A DNA stretch of 64,000 bases. Source: Barnesiella propionica (GTDB taxonomy: Bacteria > Bacteroidota > Bacteroidia > Bacteroidales > Barnesiellaceae). The notes under the pieces were generated by a model, which worked only from the letters and a program-made list of their open reading frames with translations, made no database searches and was not told where the DNA came from. Both the position numbers and the translations under genes were made by a program. This document shows, piece after piece, positions 27,496-38,078 of the stretch (position 1 is its first letter; each line of letters opens with the position of its first letter). The stretch spans positions 62,001 to 126,000 of the forward strand of contig NZ_JAOQJK010000009.1 in NCBI RefSeq assembly GCF_025567045.1. The letters run 5' to 3'.

Positions 27496-30024
27496 TTATT
27501 TCGTAATAATTACTTTTACAACTGTTTCACCGCAACGTATTAGATAAACACCGGGTATGTCAAGTATGAATTTGTTGATACCTGGATTTGCCGTAGTCTC
27601 GCGAATCATAATGCCGGATAAATTATATATTTGAACCGGATAGTCCTCGTTACTGTCTATAAAGAGAGTATTGCCTTTGGTATATATTTTATCTGCTGCG
27701 ATTGCTGGTTTACATACCGAAGAGTTCCCGCTTATGGTTACGGATACGGGCTTGGACCATATACTTTCTTCTGTATCGTTCTTTACCGCTTTAACCTGAT
27801 AGGTATAAAGGTAATTGCTTTCCAATCCTGTCACATCGTACGAAGTACCCTGAATTCCGTTAATGGTCATCGGGTATTTGTCGTCTGTATTGTCCGAATT
27901 GCTGGTAATATCTCCGCTATGTATCGTAATTTCTTTTATGATAGCACGGTTACTGGCCGGAACGGAAAATGCTATGACCGTATTTTGCGTTCCGTTATCC
28001 ATTATGATTTTGTATTCCTGCATATCATCTGTGAGAGATAATGTTTTGCGTTCTCCGTTAACGGTTATATTCAGAATTTTTGTGGCGGACATCGAATTTT
28101 TGCAGGCCTGAATAGTGATCGTGTAAACACCGTCGTTGCCGCTCAGGTCAATAGGTGGAGTTTGTAAATTGCCCGATTCGGAAGCCTGGCCTATCTGGCA
28201 TGCATTTCCGGCTTGGAAGACAGATTTGCCTGTCCATCCTGTCTGTTCCATGAATTTATTCAGTTCATCATTCTCCGTTAAATCTGTTTTATCGGGAGCG
28301 TTAATTGTTCCGTCTTCAAATTTGGTAAAGTTTTCCTTTAATTTGGGAAGTGCTAGCTGGTCGATAAGAAGTGAATAGCTGGTTGCTTCTTCTACGGCAT
28401 TCCAGTGGGCTGTAAACCCGGTTTTGGTAATATCTGTAGCTGCCGAAGGTTCTGGAGATAAGATTCCCCCTCCCATAAACTTAAACGTGATGATACCGTT
28501 TTCTTGTGCAATTTCTGTGACCGGTTTTCCTGAGATTAGTGTTTGATAGATTTTTTGGTTGGGAGAACTGGTTTCGGTAAAAGACGTATTATTCCCGTAA
28601 GGATAAAGATCTCTGGAAACGGTAGCTGAAGACAATACTCCGTCGGCAGGTACTATTTGTAAACGTTGACGGTTTGTCGTATTATTCACTACATTATTAT
28701 CCCACGCCGATTGGTTGTAATCTACTTTGGTTATCATAAGACCCGAAGCCGGCATCCCTTTGTCCCAGTCTTTCTTTTGCCTGTTTTCCAGTATGAAATA
28801 TTGGTTGGCGTTGGTTGATGTTATTTTATAAGCTTGTTGGCTTTCAGCAATATATTCGAGAGAAATGGTCTTGGGATTTTGCAATTCTTCTATATCGAGC
28901 CATCCGACGAATTCTCTTTCGTATGCCGAATATCCAAGAGGAACATTACCGCCTACATTATAACAGCCGTAATCCATCAGGCTCCATACGTCCATACCGA
29001 AATTGGTTCCGTTGCTTCTGGTGTCGTAAAAGTCTGGTAATCCTAACGTGTGACTGAATTCGTGGCAGAAAGTCCCTATACCGTCCAATACGGTACCGGA
29101 AGTCCCATTGAGCTCCGACGAACAGGCGTATGCGTCGAGTTTAACTCCGTTTACGCTTACAATTTGTCCGGCTCCCTGATAAATATACCAGGCATGAGGC
29201 CATACCGTATTTGCCGGGGCACCGGCGGCTTCGGAATATCCGGCGTAGATAACGTATACGAGATCGACAAATCCGTCGTTGTTATTATCATATTCCGAAA
29301 AATCCACGAGATTCTGTTCACTGGCTATCCTGCAGGCGTCTATAATCATTTCATGAGCATTTGCATCGTTATTTCCTCCGTAGTAGGCCATGGTTTTATC
29401 CAGTTTAATGGGACCTACTACATTGAAATGAGGAGTGAATTTTCCACCGGACTGGGAGATAAAGTAATCACGGGCACTGCCTATGGCGTTGTTTTTATTG
29501 AATCCTTCTTTGTTCATGAGTTCGTCAATAGCGGCGTTAGTACCGTTGGCGCTGAATTTCTTGTCCGAGAATTCCACCATGAGGACCAGGCCTTCTACAT
29601 TGCCTGTGCTGGATGCTTTCATGGGTGCTATACGGTTTATATTTTTCGCTTTGCTTTGCCTTCTCTGTGAATTTTTTTCGACGAAAGAATTTATCAGTTT
29701 TTCGGTCTGCAATGTTTCTATATATGCTGCGTCATCGGCCGATCGGTTTATAGCGTCTTTAGCTATACGGTTGCTTATAAAAGACATGCCTTGTGTATCA
29801 TACCCCATATAATGGTAATAGCCGTCTTCGGCGGGAGCTATAACTACACCATCGGTCGTTGTGGTGTAGTGATGAAACTCATCTCCGTGCAAAAGGATAG
29901 TGATTGTACTTCCATCTGGCTGTTCTGCGGTTATAGGAGTACGTTTAGCCGGAACAGCTAAAAGAACGTTACTTCCTGCTAAAAGAAGCGAGATAAACAA
30001 TAGTAAAAGTTTCTTTATTTTCAT
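27496..30024 (-). CDS. Secreted M6-family metalloprotease with fibronectin-like and C-terminal sorting-like domains
   Basis: 842 residues with a signal peptide (first about 23 residues, ending LLAVPA). An N-terminal region typical of M6 proteases (VPAKRTPITAEQPDGSTI, GDEFHHYTTTTDGVVI) precedes the catalytic domain with the zinc motif HEFSH at 321-325 and GLPDFYD just after. A domain around residues 520-760 includes a fibronectin type III-like start (TGFTAHWNAVEEATSYSL) and a jelly-roll-like stretch. The last 70 residues (VQIYNLSGIMIRETT through GVYLIRCGETVVKVIITK, given in parts) resemble a type IX secretion tail. Probably an exported peptidase. Confidence 0.9.
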   Translation of the reverse strand: MKIKKLLLLFISLLLAGSNVLLAVPAKRTPITAEQPDGSTITILLHGDEFHHYTTTTDGVVIAPAEDGYYHYMGYDTQGMSFISNRIAKDAINRSADDAAYIETLQTEKLINSFVEKNSQRRQSKAKNINRIAPMKASSTGNVEGLVLMVEFSDKKFSANGTNAAIDELMNKEGFNKNNAIGSARDYFISQSGGKFTPHFNVVGPIKLDKTMAYYGGNNDANAHEMIIDACRIASEQNLVDFSEYDNNNDGFVDLVYVIYAGYSEAAGAPANTVWPHAWYIYQGAGQIVSVNGVKLDAYACSSELNGTSGTVLDGIGTFCHEFSHTLGLPDFYDTRSNGTNFGMDVWSLMDYGCYNVGGNVPLGYSAYEREFVGWLDIEELQNPKTISLEYIAESQQAYKITSTNANQYFILENRQKKDWDKGMPASGLMITKVDYNQSAWDNNVVNNTTNRQRLQIVPADGVLSSATVSRDLYPYGNNTSFTETSSPNQKIYQTLISGKPVTEIAQENGIITFKFMGGGILSPEPSAATDITKTGFTAHWNAVEEATSYSLLIDQLALPKLKENFTKFEDGTINAPDKTDLTENDELNKFMEQTGWTGKSVFQAGNACQIGQASESGNLQTPPIDLSGNDGVYTITIQACKNSMSATKILNITVNGERKTLSLTDDMQEYKIIMDNGTQNTVIAFSVPASNRAIIKEITIHSGDITSNSDNTDDKYPMTINGIQGTSYDVTGLESNYLYTYQVKAVKNDTEESIWSKPVSVTISGNSSVCKPAIAADKIYTKGNTLFIDSNEDYPVQIYNLSGIMIRETTANPGINKFILDIPGVYLIRCGETVVKVIITK

Positions 30025-30058
30025 ATGAATTCAGTTGAAGGTTAAAATTCAGGGGTTA

Positions 30059-30066
30059 CAAATATA
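30059..30066 (-). promoter_or_regulatory. -7 box for the M6 protease gene
   Basis: TATATTTG on the minus strand, predicted start near 30052, about 28 bases before the ATG at 30024. The -33 element is weak. Confidence 0.5.
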
Positions 30067-30176
30067 CACTTTGTAATGAATATAAATTAAAAAATATGGA
30101 TAAAAATACTTTATTTCGGGGTAAAAGCTTATTTTTTAACGATAAAATCCCTCATTTCACCGGAATAAAAGGAGTG

Positions 30177-30203
30177 AAAAAGCGTAGTCATATAACGCTT
30201 TTT
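30177..30203. terminator. Bidirectional terminator downstream of the DUF2807 gene
   Basis: A 9-base-pair stem AAAAAGCGT / ACGCTTTTT with a 9-base loop. It is symmetric and so active on either strand. It ends transcription of the minus-strand DUF2807 gene. Confidence 0.65.
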
Positions 30204-30303
30204 AATGATTTGAGAACTAAAAGAAAGAATCTTTTTTTAGTTAAGGAGGGGCCTCCTGACCGAATTCTTGTTACCGGTATCTTTTTAGCCGGCTTGTTCC
30301 GTT

Positions 30304-31086
30304 TTAATTCTTTCGTATATTTTCTTTATGCCCTTTTTTATAAACCTTTTTCGGATTACCCGTGTATCCGATATCTCCTTGCGGCGAAGAAACATAAGCG
30401 TTTAATTCATCCGTTGTTTGGCATTGTATATCACCCGAACCATAGACTTGTGCTGTTACTTTCTCTGCCTTTAATTTTTCGGCGTCGATTTCTCCCGAGC
30501 CAGATACTTCAAAATGTGCGGTTTCGGTTTTTCCTTTAAGAGCTATATTTCCCGATCCGTTTACTTTTGCTATCAGGTTTTCACTTCCTATTTCTTTCAG
30601 GCTGACGTCTCCGCTGCCTGAAATATGTATATTGATGCCGGCATAATAAATATGTTTGCCTTCGATATTCCCCGATCCGGTTATATGCATATTGAGCATG
30701 TCACCTTTAATAGTTCCTTTTAATTCTACATTTCCGGAACCTGCTATATTTATCTGCTTCAATCTTGGACTTGAAACGATGACTTTGAGTTTGTCTTCTC
30801 CCTGAGCGGAAATTCTTTTCCTGCATTTTACGATCAGCGTACCTTTTGAAACATGTACATCCAGTAACTCTACCAGATTGTCCGAGCCGTAAATACTTAC
30901 TGTCGCTTTGCCGTTGCTCTGGGTATATTCTACGTCCGGACTTCCTGTAATTTCTATGGATTGAAACGGAGAGGTGATGCTGACCGCTTTGGTTATATAG
31001 TTTTTACTGGGAACCAGAGCCATGGTATTTGCCGCTGATAGTAGGAACAATAATGTAAAAATAAATCTTGTCGTTTGTTTTTTCAT
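30304..31086 (-). CDS. DUF2807 (GIN domain) secreted protein
   Basis: 260 residues with a signal peptide ending NTMA (about residue 23). The mature part carries repeated short beta turns (IAGSGNVELKG, ITGSGNIEGKH, ISGSGDVSLKE, VNGSGNIALKG, VSGSGEIDAEK, VYGSGDIQ), the pattern of the 'auto-transporter adhesin head GIN' domain, expected to fold as a beta-helix. The C-terminus is very basic (KKVYKKGHKENIRKN). Location is periplasm or cell surface; function is unknown. Confidence 0.88.
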   Translation of the reverse strand: MKKQTTRFIFTLLFLLSAANTMALVPSKNYITKAVSITSPFQSIEITGSPDVEYTQSNGKATVSIYGSDNLVELLDVHVSKGTLIVKCRKRISAQGEDKLKVIVSSPRLKQINIAGSGNVELKGTIKGDMLNMHITGSGNIEGKHIYYAGINIHISGSGDVSLKEIGSENLIAKVNGSGNIALKGKTETAHFEVSGSGEIDAEKLKAEKVTAQVYGSGDIQCQTTDELNAYVSSPQGDIGYTGNPKKVYKKGHKENIRKN

Positions 31087-31114
31087 AGTCGGATATTTAA
31101 GATATCTTACTGTA

Positions 31115-31122
31115 CAAATATA
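31115..31122 (-). promoter_or_regulatory. -7 box for the DUF2807 gene
   Basis: TATATTTG on the minus strand, with a predicted start near 31108 and a leader of about 22 bases. It lies directly after the mutB terminator, which supports a separate transcript. Confidence 0.5.
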
Positions 31123-31139
31123 TATATTATTCCGAATAG

Positions 31140-31172
31140 AAAGAGACCGTTCCTACAGGAACGGTCTCTTTT
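31140..31172 (-). terminator. Intrinsic terminator after mutB
   Basis: A near-perfect stem of about 15 base pairs with a minimal two-base apex, flanked by As and Ts. It works in both directions and ends the mutA-mutB transcript. Confidence 0.8.
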
Positions 31173-31190
31173 CGAAAAGTATTGAAAATC

Positions 31191-33353
<2,163 letters not shown>

Positions 33354-33370
33354 AAATTAATTTATTGGAA

Positions 33371-35227
33371 TCAGATAGATAATTTAGCGTTGAATGCTTT
33401 TAATGTATCCAATACGTTGGTGCGAACATGGATGAATTCGGTAATGCCTTCGGCTTTAAGTTCTTCCATGCAGGCAGGTGCTCCGGCAACAACGAAAATA
33501 GCTTTATCACCTAATAATTTGAATGCTTCGGGTGCATAAGTTGCATATTCATCATCGCTCGAACAAAGCACTACGATATCGGCTTTGGCAGACAAAGCAG
33601 CGTCGATACCGGCTTGAACCGTTTCGAATCCGAGGTTGTCGATAATTTTGTAACCGGCGCAAGCAAAGAAATTCGAAGAGAATTGAGAACGGGCAAGTCT
33701 CATGGCCAGATTACCGATAGTAAGCATGAACACCGAAGGGCGTTTAGCAGCGTGTTCTGTAGCTAGTCTCAGCTCTTCGAAATCGCTGGCGGCGCGTTTA
33801 AATGAAAGCGTACTGAATTCGGCTTTGCATTCGTTTCCTCCGCAACAAGTGCTTCCGGTTTCTTTATTCTGTATTTTATCGGCTGCCGTTTCGTTGAAAT
33901 TGGGGAACTGATTGGTTCCCAGTAAAGATTCTTTGCGGCGTGCTACGTTAACATGGTGTGTGGCGGATGAAGCATTTACCTGTTCCTGTACAAAACCTTG
34001 TTTCAGGGCTTCGTAGAAGCCGCCTTTCTCTTCGGTTTCCAAAAATATTTTCCAGGCTTGTTCCGCAATGGCTACAGTCAGTTTTTCTACATAATAAGAA
34101 CCGGCTCCCGGATCTACTATCTTGTCGAGATGAGATTCTTCTTTAAGAAGTAATTGCTGATTACGTGCAATTCTTTCGGAGAAGTCGTCCGATTCTTTAT
34201 AAGGTTTGTCAAAAGGAGTTACTGTAATAGAATCGACTCCGGCTAAAGCGGCAGACATCGTTTCTGTTTGAGAACGCAACAAGTTTACGTGTGCGTCATA
34301 TATAGTCTGGTTGAACTCCGAGGTCTGAGCATGAGCTTTCATTTTGCAGGCGCAGTCGCAAGTAGGATTGTATTGTTTGACAATCTGTGCCCAAAGCATG
34401 CGGGCGGCACGGAATTTTGCCAGTTCCATGAAATAATTGGATGAGATACCGAAATTGAATTTAATGCGGTTGGCTACTTCGTCAACAGTAAGTCCTGCAT
34501 CGGTGAGGCTGGCGATCCACTCGTTACCCCAGGCGAGGGAGAAACCTAATTCCTGTGCGATGAAAGAACCGGCATTGTTAAGCATGACACCGTCTACGGC
34601 CAGTACGCGGAAGTTCGGCATTGCAGCAGCCGCTTCAATTATTTTGGTAGCTGTTTCGGCATAATTACTGAAATCCTTGCCTCTTTTCAATATGCGTTTG
34701 AATGGATCGAAATTTACAGATCCGTTTACTTTTTCGGCAACACCCCGTGCACTGAAGAAAGCCGCGAGAGTTTTAACAAGTTCCAAAGCATGTTTTACAC
34801 ATACATTGAAATTGAGTTCGACCTTTTCAAGTTCGATATCTTGCAACAGAGTTGCTATATTATCCGGAGATATCTGGTCTGCTTCTAAATAAAAGCCTAT
34901 GGAATTAACCCCTTTGTTCAGAATATCCAATGCTTTGGCGTTGGCTTCTTTTACACATTTTACAGTTATGTCCTGGCGAACGAGCCAGGAATTGTCGGTG
35001 CGGGTACCTCTCACATAGGGGAATTCTCCGGGCAGAGAATTTGTCGTTTTAAGATCGGCGATATCTTCTTCTCTGTACATAGGGTTTACATTGAATCCCT
35101 CGTTGGTTTTCCATACGAGCTTCTTGTCGAAGTCGGCTCCCTTAAGGTCTGTTACGACCTTTACCTTCCATTCTTCGGTTGAAACCGGAGGAAATTGGTC
35201 GAACAATTTTTCTTTACATTCTGCCAT
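33371..35227 (-). CDS. mutA: MutA, methylmalonyl-CoA mutase small subunit
   Basis: 618 residues. It is homologous to MutB but non-catalytic: the C-terminal Rossmann-like domain (ADIVVLCSSDDEYATYAPEAF) lacks the DxHxxG cobalamin ligand. The N-terminal barrel shows typical MutA segments (PYVRGTRTDNSWLVRQDI, LAWGNEWIASLTDAGL). It forms the heterodimer with MutB. A short cysteine-rich stretch (GSTCCGGNECKAEF) sits in the linker between the domains. Its leader is about 115 bases long and includes a 38-base palindrome. Confidence 0.96.
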   Translation of the reverse strand: MAECKEKLFDQFPPVSTEEWKVKVVTDLKGADFDKKLVWKTNEGFNVNPMYREEDIADLKTTNSLPGEFPYVRGTRTDNSWLVRQDITVKCVKEANAKALDILNKGVNSIGFYLEADQISPDNIATLLQDIELEKVELNFNVCVKHALELVKTLAAFFSARGVAEKVNGSVNFDPFKRILKRGKDFSNYAETATKIIEAAAAMPNFRVLAVDGVMLNNAGSFIAQELGFSLAWGNEWIASLTDAGLTVDEVANRIKFNFGISSNYFMELAKFRAARMLWAQIVKQYNPTCDCACKMKAHAQTSEFNQTIYDAHVNLLRSQTETMSAALAGVDSITVTPFDKPYKESDDFSERIARNQQLLLKEESHLDKIVDPGAGSYYVEKLTVAIAEQAWKIFLETEEKGGFYEALKQGFVQEQVNASSATHHVNVARRKESLLGTNQFPNFNETAADKIQNKETGSTCCGGNECKAEFSTLSFKRAASDFEELRLATEHAAKRPSVFMLTIGNLAMRLARSQFSSNFFACAGYKIIDNLGFETVQAGIDAALSAKADIVVLCSSDDEYATYAPEAFKLLGDKAIFVVAGAPACMEELKAEGITEFIHVRTNVLDTLKAFNAKLSI

Positions 35228-35266
35228 AGTGTTTGTATAAGTTAAATAATTTAAGTAGTCTCATTT

Positions 35267-35304
35267 ACAGTTTATTATGTTTATATATAAATATAACAAA
35301 CTGT
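35267..35304. promoter_or_regulatory. 38-base imperfect palindrome in the mutA leader
   Basis: Two 19-base half sites with 17 matching pairs and no spacer, extending from ACAGTTT on one side to AAACTGT on the other. It lies between the predicted mutA start site and the start codon. It could be an operator for a dimeric regulator or an RNA hairpin in the leader. Confidence 0.5.
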
Positions 35305-35348
35305 GTCTATTCCTCTCTTTTTTATAGAAAGATACGAATATACAAGCG

Positions 35349-35356
35349 CAAAATTA
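35349..35356 (-). promoter_or_regulatory. -7 box for mutA-mutB
   Basis: TAATTTTG on the minus strand matches TAnnTTTG. The predicted start is near 35342, giving a leader of about 115 bases. The -33 element is not obvious. Confidence 0.45.
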
Positions 35357-35797
35357 CGATAAATACTTTGAAATAAAGAATTTTTTCTCTAATAAATATC
35401 GTAAAACTATAAGGATGCATATCTGGTTATGGCAATGAATATTTTTATTTCTTATTTAATGTATTTTGCTTCGTACAATTTTATAGGGAGGTTGTTATTA
35501 TAAACACGAATAGTAGAGAATAGCACACGGATTTTCCTGTGTGCTTCTGTATAAGTAGTAAATTTCTTGTACATACGATATCTATTCATGGAATGTATTA
35601 ATGAATCAGGTGTTTTTAATCTTAAGTAATATGGAGAATAAATTTGTGATGTTTATAATAGCCGGAGTGGATGATGCTGTCGCTGTAAAGTTGTGAAAAT
35701 CTGCCGAATTTTGTATATTGGTAATGAAGGACTATGAAAATGGTTTTTAGGAAGATGAAGAAAATAGGACGGTTTTTGGTGCAAAATAGGAGATGCT

Positions 35798-36256
35798 ATG
35801 GCAAATAAGAAAAAAGTGCTTTATAGTGGTGATAGATTTAGGTCTTATCTGGAAAGAAAAGACTTGACATACGCTAAGGCTTCCTCTATTTTGTCGATAA
35901 ATAAAAATACCATCGGTAAAGCAGTCAGAGGTGGAAATCTTTATGTTGATGTTTTGCTGAAAATCTCAAATTCTCTCGATTTTCCAATAACTTCATTCTT
36001 TAAATATGAGGACGGAACTTACTTAAATGATGAAAACTACATAAATAGTTTATATCCTGCACTTAGCGATAAAGACAATTCACCGATTTTAGCTTCTGAA
36101 ATGGAGAAAAAGTATAAATTATGTGAAAAAGATAATAATTTTGATGCTGAATTACTTGCATCACGGGATCAGGAAATAGCATTATTGAAATCTCTAAACG
36201 ATAATTATCGCCAACAAATCGCAATCTTAAAACAGAAATTGAAAGAAAAAGAATAA
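35798..36256 (+). CDS. XRE-like helix-turn-helix protein with C-terminal coiled coil
   Basis: 152 residues. Residues about 10-65 look like an XRE-type DNA-binding domain (FRSYLERKDLTYAKASSIL, SINKNTIGKAVRGG, LLKISNSLDFPITSFFKYED). The C-terminal 45 residues are a strongly charged helix (LLASRDQEIALLKSLNDNYR followed by QQIAILKQKLKEK), likely a coiled coil. GGAG lies 5 bases before the ATG, a stronger ribosome site than most neighbours have. Codon use is more AT-rich than in surrounding genes. It resembles small regulators found in mobile elements, but no other mobile gene is adjacent. Target unknown. Confidence 0.72.
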   Translation: MANKKKVLYSGDRFRSYLERKDLTYAKASSILSINKNTIGKAVRGGNLYVDVLLKISNSLDFPITSFFKYEDGTYLNDENYINSLYPALSDKDNSPILASEMEKKYKLCEKDNNFDAELLASRDQEIALLKSLNDNYRQQIAILKQKLKEKE

Positions 36257-36377
36257 AAATTGCCGGATCGTCTGCTATTTGCGGTTTTTGTAAAGTCTAT
36301 ATACTTTTTCTTACTTTTCTTTCACTTTTGCTCATAAAGTTTATTATATTCTTATAAACGAAAGACAATTAATTTTG

Positions 36378-36385
36378 TAGTTTTG
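36378..36385 (+). promoter_or_regulatory. Candidate -7 box for the DUF6340 operon
   Basis: TAGTTTTG matches TAnnTTTG, with a predicted leader of about 50 bases. No convincing -33 element was seen. Confidence 0.4.
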
Positions 36386-36441
36386 TGCATTGCCATATCC
36401 ATTCTTGAAATACAGAATTAAATAATAACAGGAGGTTCTTT

Positions 36442-37482
36442 ATGAAATTTGGTTTGCATGTAATATTAGCAGGTTTATTATTGTCGTTGACGTCATGCAG
36501 TTCTATCTCCTCGCTTTCATTCGATACGATCTGTCCTGCCGAAGTTACTTTTCCTCAAGGTGTGAGATCTATTGTCGTGGTTAATAATGCGGCTGAAATT
36601 CCTGTGGATAATAATATATATTCCGACTTGGAGGGGGAGGACCGAAAGTTTTCGGTAAAACATGATAGCCTTACTTACCGTATTGCCGAACAGGTTGCAC
36701 TCCGGCTTTCGTCGACCGGATATTTTAATACGGTAGGTATGTTTTATGACGATTCAATTTCATTGCCAAAAGATTTATATCCGGTTTTATCATCAGAGCA
36801 GTTACAGGCTATTCGTGAAGATTGGCCCGGATCAGCCGTACTTACTATAGATAAAGCCGATATAAACGGTTTTTTGAGTGATGCACGGGTCATGTCTGTG
36901 GACGGTGACTTTTTTATATCTACATTCGATATATTGGGCGAGCTTACGGCACGTTTGTATTTACCCGGGGAGGATTATCCCCAAACATATCGGACGCAAG
37001 ATACTATATATTGGCAAGAGGCCGGACTCACCCCGGATATGCCGCACTCTCTTTTACCCGAACTCCCTTTTTGTTATATACAAGCTGCAAGTCATTTTGC
37101 CCAGGGACTGGCGGGAAAAATGACTCCGTATAAAGAAACGGTAGAACGGTTTTTATTTACCTCTTCCGATCCTGCTATGAAAGATGCCGGACGTTATTGG
37201 AAAAAAGGAAAATATGACGAAGCTTCTTATCTGTGGGAATATATTTATGAAAATCAAAAAAATGCCGGAAAAAAAGCCCGGGTTGCCTCTAATATAGCTT
37301 TGTATTATGAATTGAACGACAATTTTAAAGATGCTTTATTATGGGCGAACCGTTCTTTGGACGAATTCATGAAAAGGCCAGATGATAATGCTTATTATGT
37401 TGCTATGATGAGAGACTATATTCATCAGTTAACTCAGCGCCGGAGTAATGATGCAAAGCTTAAATTACAGATGGGTTATTAA
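36442..37482 (+). CDS. DUF6340-type lipoprotein with TPR-like C-terminus
   Basis: 346 residues. A lipoprotein signal ends LSLTSC (Cys19). The N-terminal two thirds (FPQGVRSIVVVNNAAEIP, RIAEQVALRLSSTGYFNTV) match the Bacteroidota family I know as DUF6340. The last 120 residues hold TPR-like helices (GRYWKKGKYDEASYLWEYIY, KARVASNIALYYELND). A good GGAGG ribosome site at 36431-36435 precedes the ATG. A GNAT gene follows after 27 bases. Role unknown; an envelope-anchored scaffold is plausible. Confidence 0.82.
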   Translation: MKFGLHVILAGLLLSLTSCSSISSLSFDTICPAEVTFPQGVRSIVVVNNAAEIPVDNNIYSDLEGEDRKFSVKHDSLTYRIAEQVALRLSSTGYFNTVGMFYDDSISLPKDLYPVLSSEQLQAIREDWPGSAVLTIDKADINGFLSDARVMSVDGDFFISTFDILGELTARLYLPGEDYPQTYRTQDTIYWQEAGLTPDMPHSLLPELPFCYIQAASHFAQGLAGKMTPYKETVERFLFTSSDPAMKDAGRYWKKGKYDEASYLWEYIYENQKNAGKKARVASNIALYYELNDNFKDALLWANRSLDEFMKRPDDNAYYVAMMRDYIHQLTQRRSNDAKLKLQMGY

Positions 37483-37509
37483 TTTCTTTTACCTTTTAAA
37501 TCATTTACC

Positions 37510-37959
37510 GTGTTTATAATATCTCGTACTGTTGATTATCCTTATGACCTTCTTTTGCTGGCAGATCCTTGCCGGGAAATTTTGGATGGTTATTTGTACG
37601 GATCGGATTGCTTTGTTGCGAACATTGATGATGTTCCTATAGGAGTGATTGTTATCCAAAAGCAGGAGAACGGTTTGGCAGAGATTATGAATCTTGCCGT
37701 ATCTGAGAAGTGGCAACGTAAGAGAGTGGCAATTCGGTTACTGGAATATGTATTTACAGAATGGGTTCCTTTGAATGGTATTCGTCGTTTAAAGGTGTGT
37801 ACAGGTAATTCAGGCGCTTCGGCTTTTATGTTGTATCAAAAAGCTGGCTTCGATTTGAAAGATATAGACAGGGATTATTTTGTCCGCGTCTATCCCGAAC
37901 CAATATGGGAGAATGGCGTACAATGCCGTCATCGTCTTGTTTTTGAAAAATCTTTTTGA
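37510..37959 (+). CDS. GNAT-family N-acetyltransferase, GTG start
   Basis: 149 residues. The GNAT acetyl-CoA loop appears as NLAVSEKWQRKRVAIRLLEY, preceded by a beta strand (IGVIVIQKQENGLAEIM) and followed by the C-terminal motif LKVCTGNSGASAFMLYQKAGF. The start is GTG at 37510; no ATG lies close enough in frame to keep the first strand. The acceptor cannot be told. It is 27 bases after the DUF6340 gene and probably shares its transcript. Confidence 0.85.
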   Translation: MFIISRTVDYPYDLLLLADPCREILDGYLYGSDCFVANIDDVPIGVIVIQKQENGLAEIMNLAVSEKWQRKRVAIRLLEYVFTEWVPLNGIRRLKVCTGNSGASAFMLYQKAGFDLKDIDRDYFVRVYPEPIWENGVQCRHRLVFEKSF

Positions 37960-38018
37960 AACTTTTACCTCTTTACTGGCTCAAGCGGGGATCGTTCTTT
38001 GTTAAGCTTATTTTGAAT

Positions 38019-38058
38019 AAAAAAAATTGTTCCCGTTCAACGCGGGAACAATTTTTTT
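38019..38058. terminator. Bidirectional terminator between the GNAT and pgk genes
   Basis: A 10-base-pair stem (38026-38035 with 38043-38052), seven As before it and seven Ts after it. It sits between convergent genes and can serve both strands. Confidence 0.85.
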
Positions 38059-38078
38059 ATAGGGTTAATCATACTTAA

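Larger units (their letters stand above)
35228..35797. other. Divergent intergenic region upstream of mutA and the XRE-like gene
   Basis: About 570 AT-rich bases. It holds a 38-base palindrome (35267-35304), a minus-strand -7 box (35349-35356) and a bulged hairpin at 35522-35545 (AGCACAC...GTGTGCT). I looked for the conserved parts of a cobalamin riboswitch and saw none. No frame longer than about 20 codons looks coding. Confidence 0.5.

Noticed and set aside
30096..30539. 147-codon plus-strand frame opposite the DUF2807 gene
   Set aside because: More than half of it is antisense to a clear DUF2807 coding region. It has no recognisable domain, and the terminator at 30177-30203 lies inside it.
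35228..35797. Possible cobalamin riboswitch ahead of mutAB
   Set aside because: I could not find the conserved B12-box-like sequence or the multi-stem layout, only a palindrome and a simple bulged hairpin.
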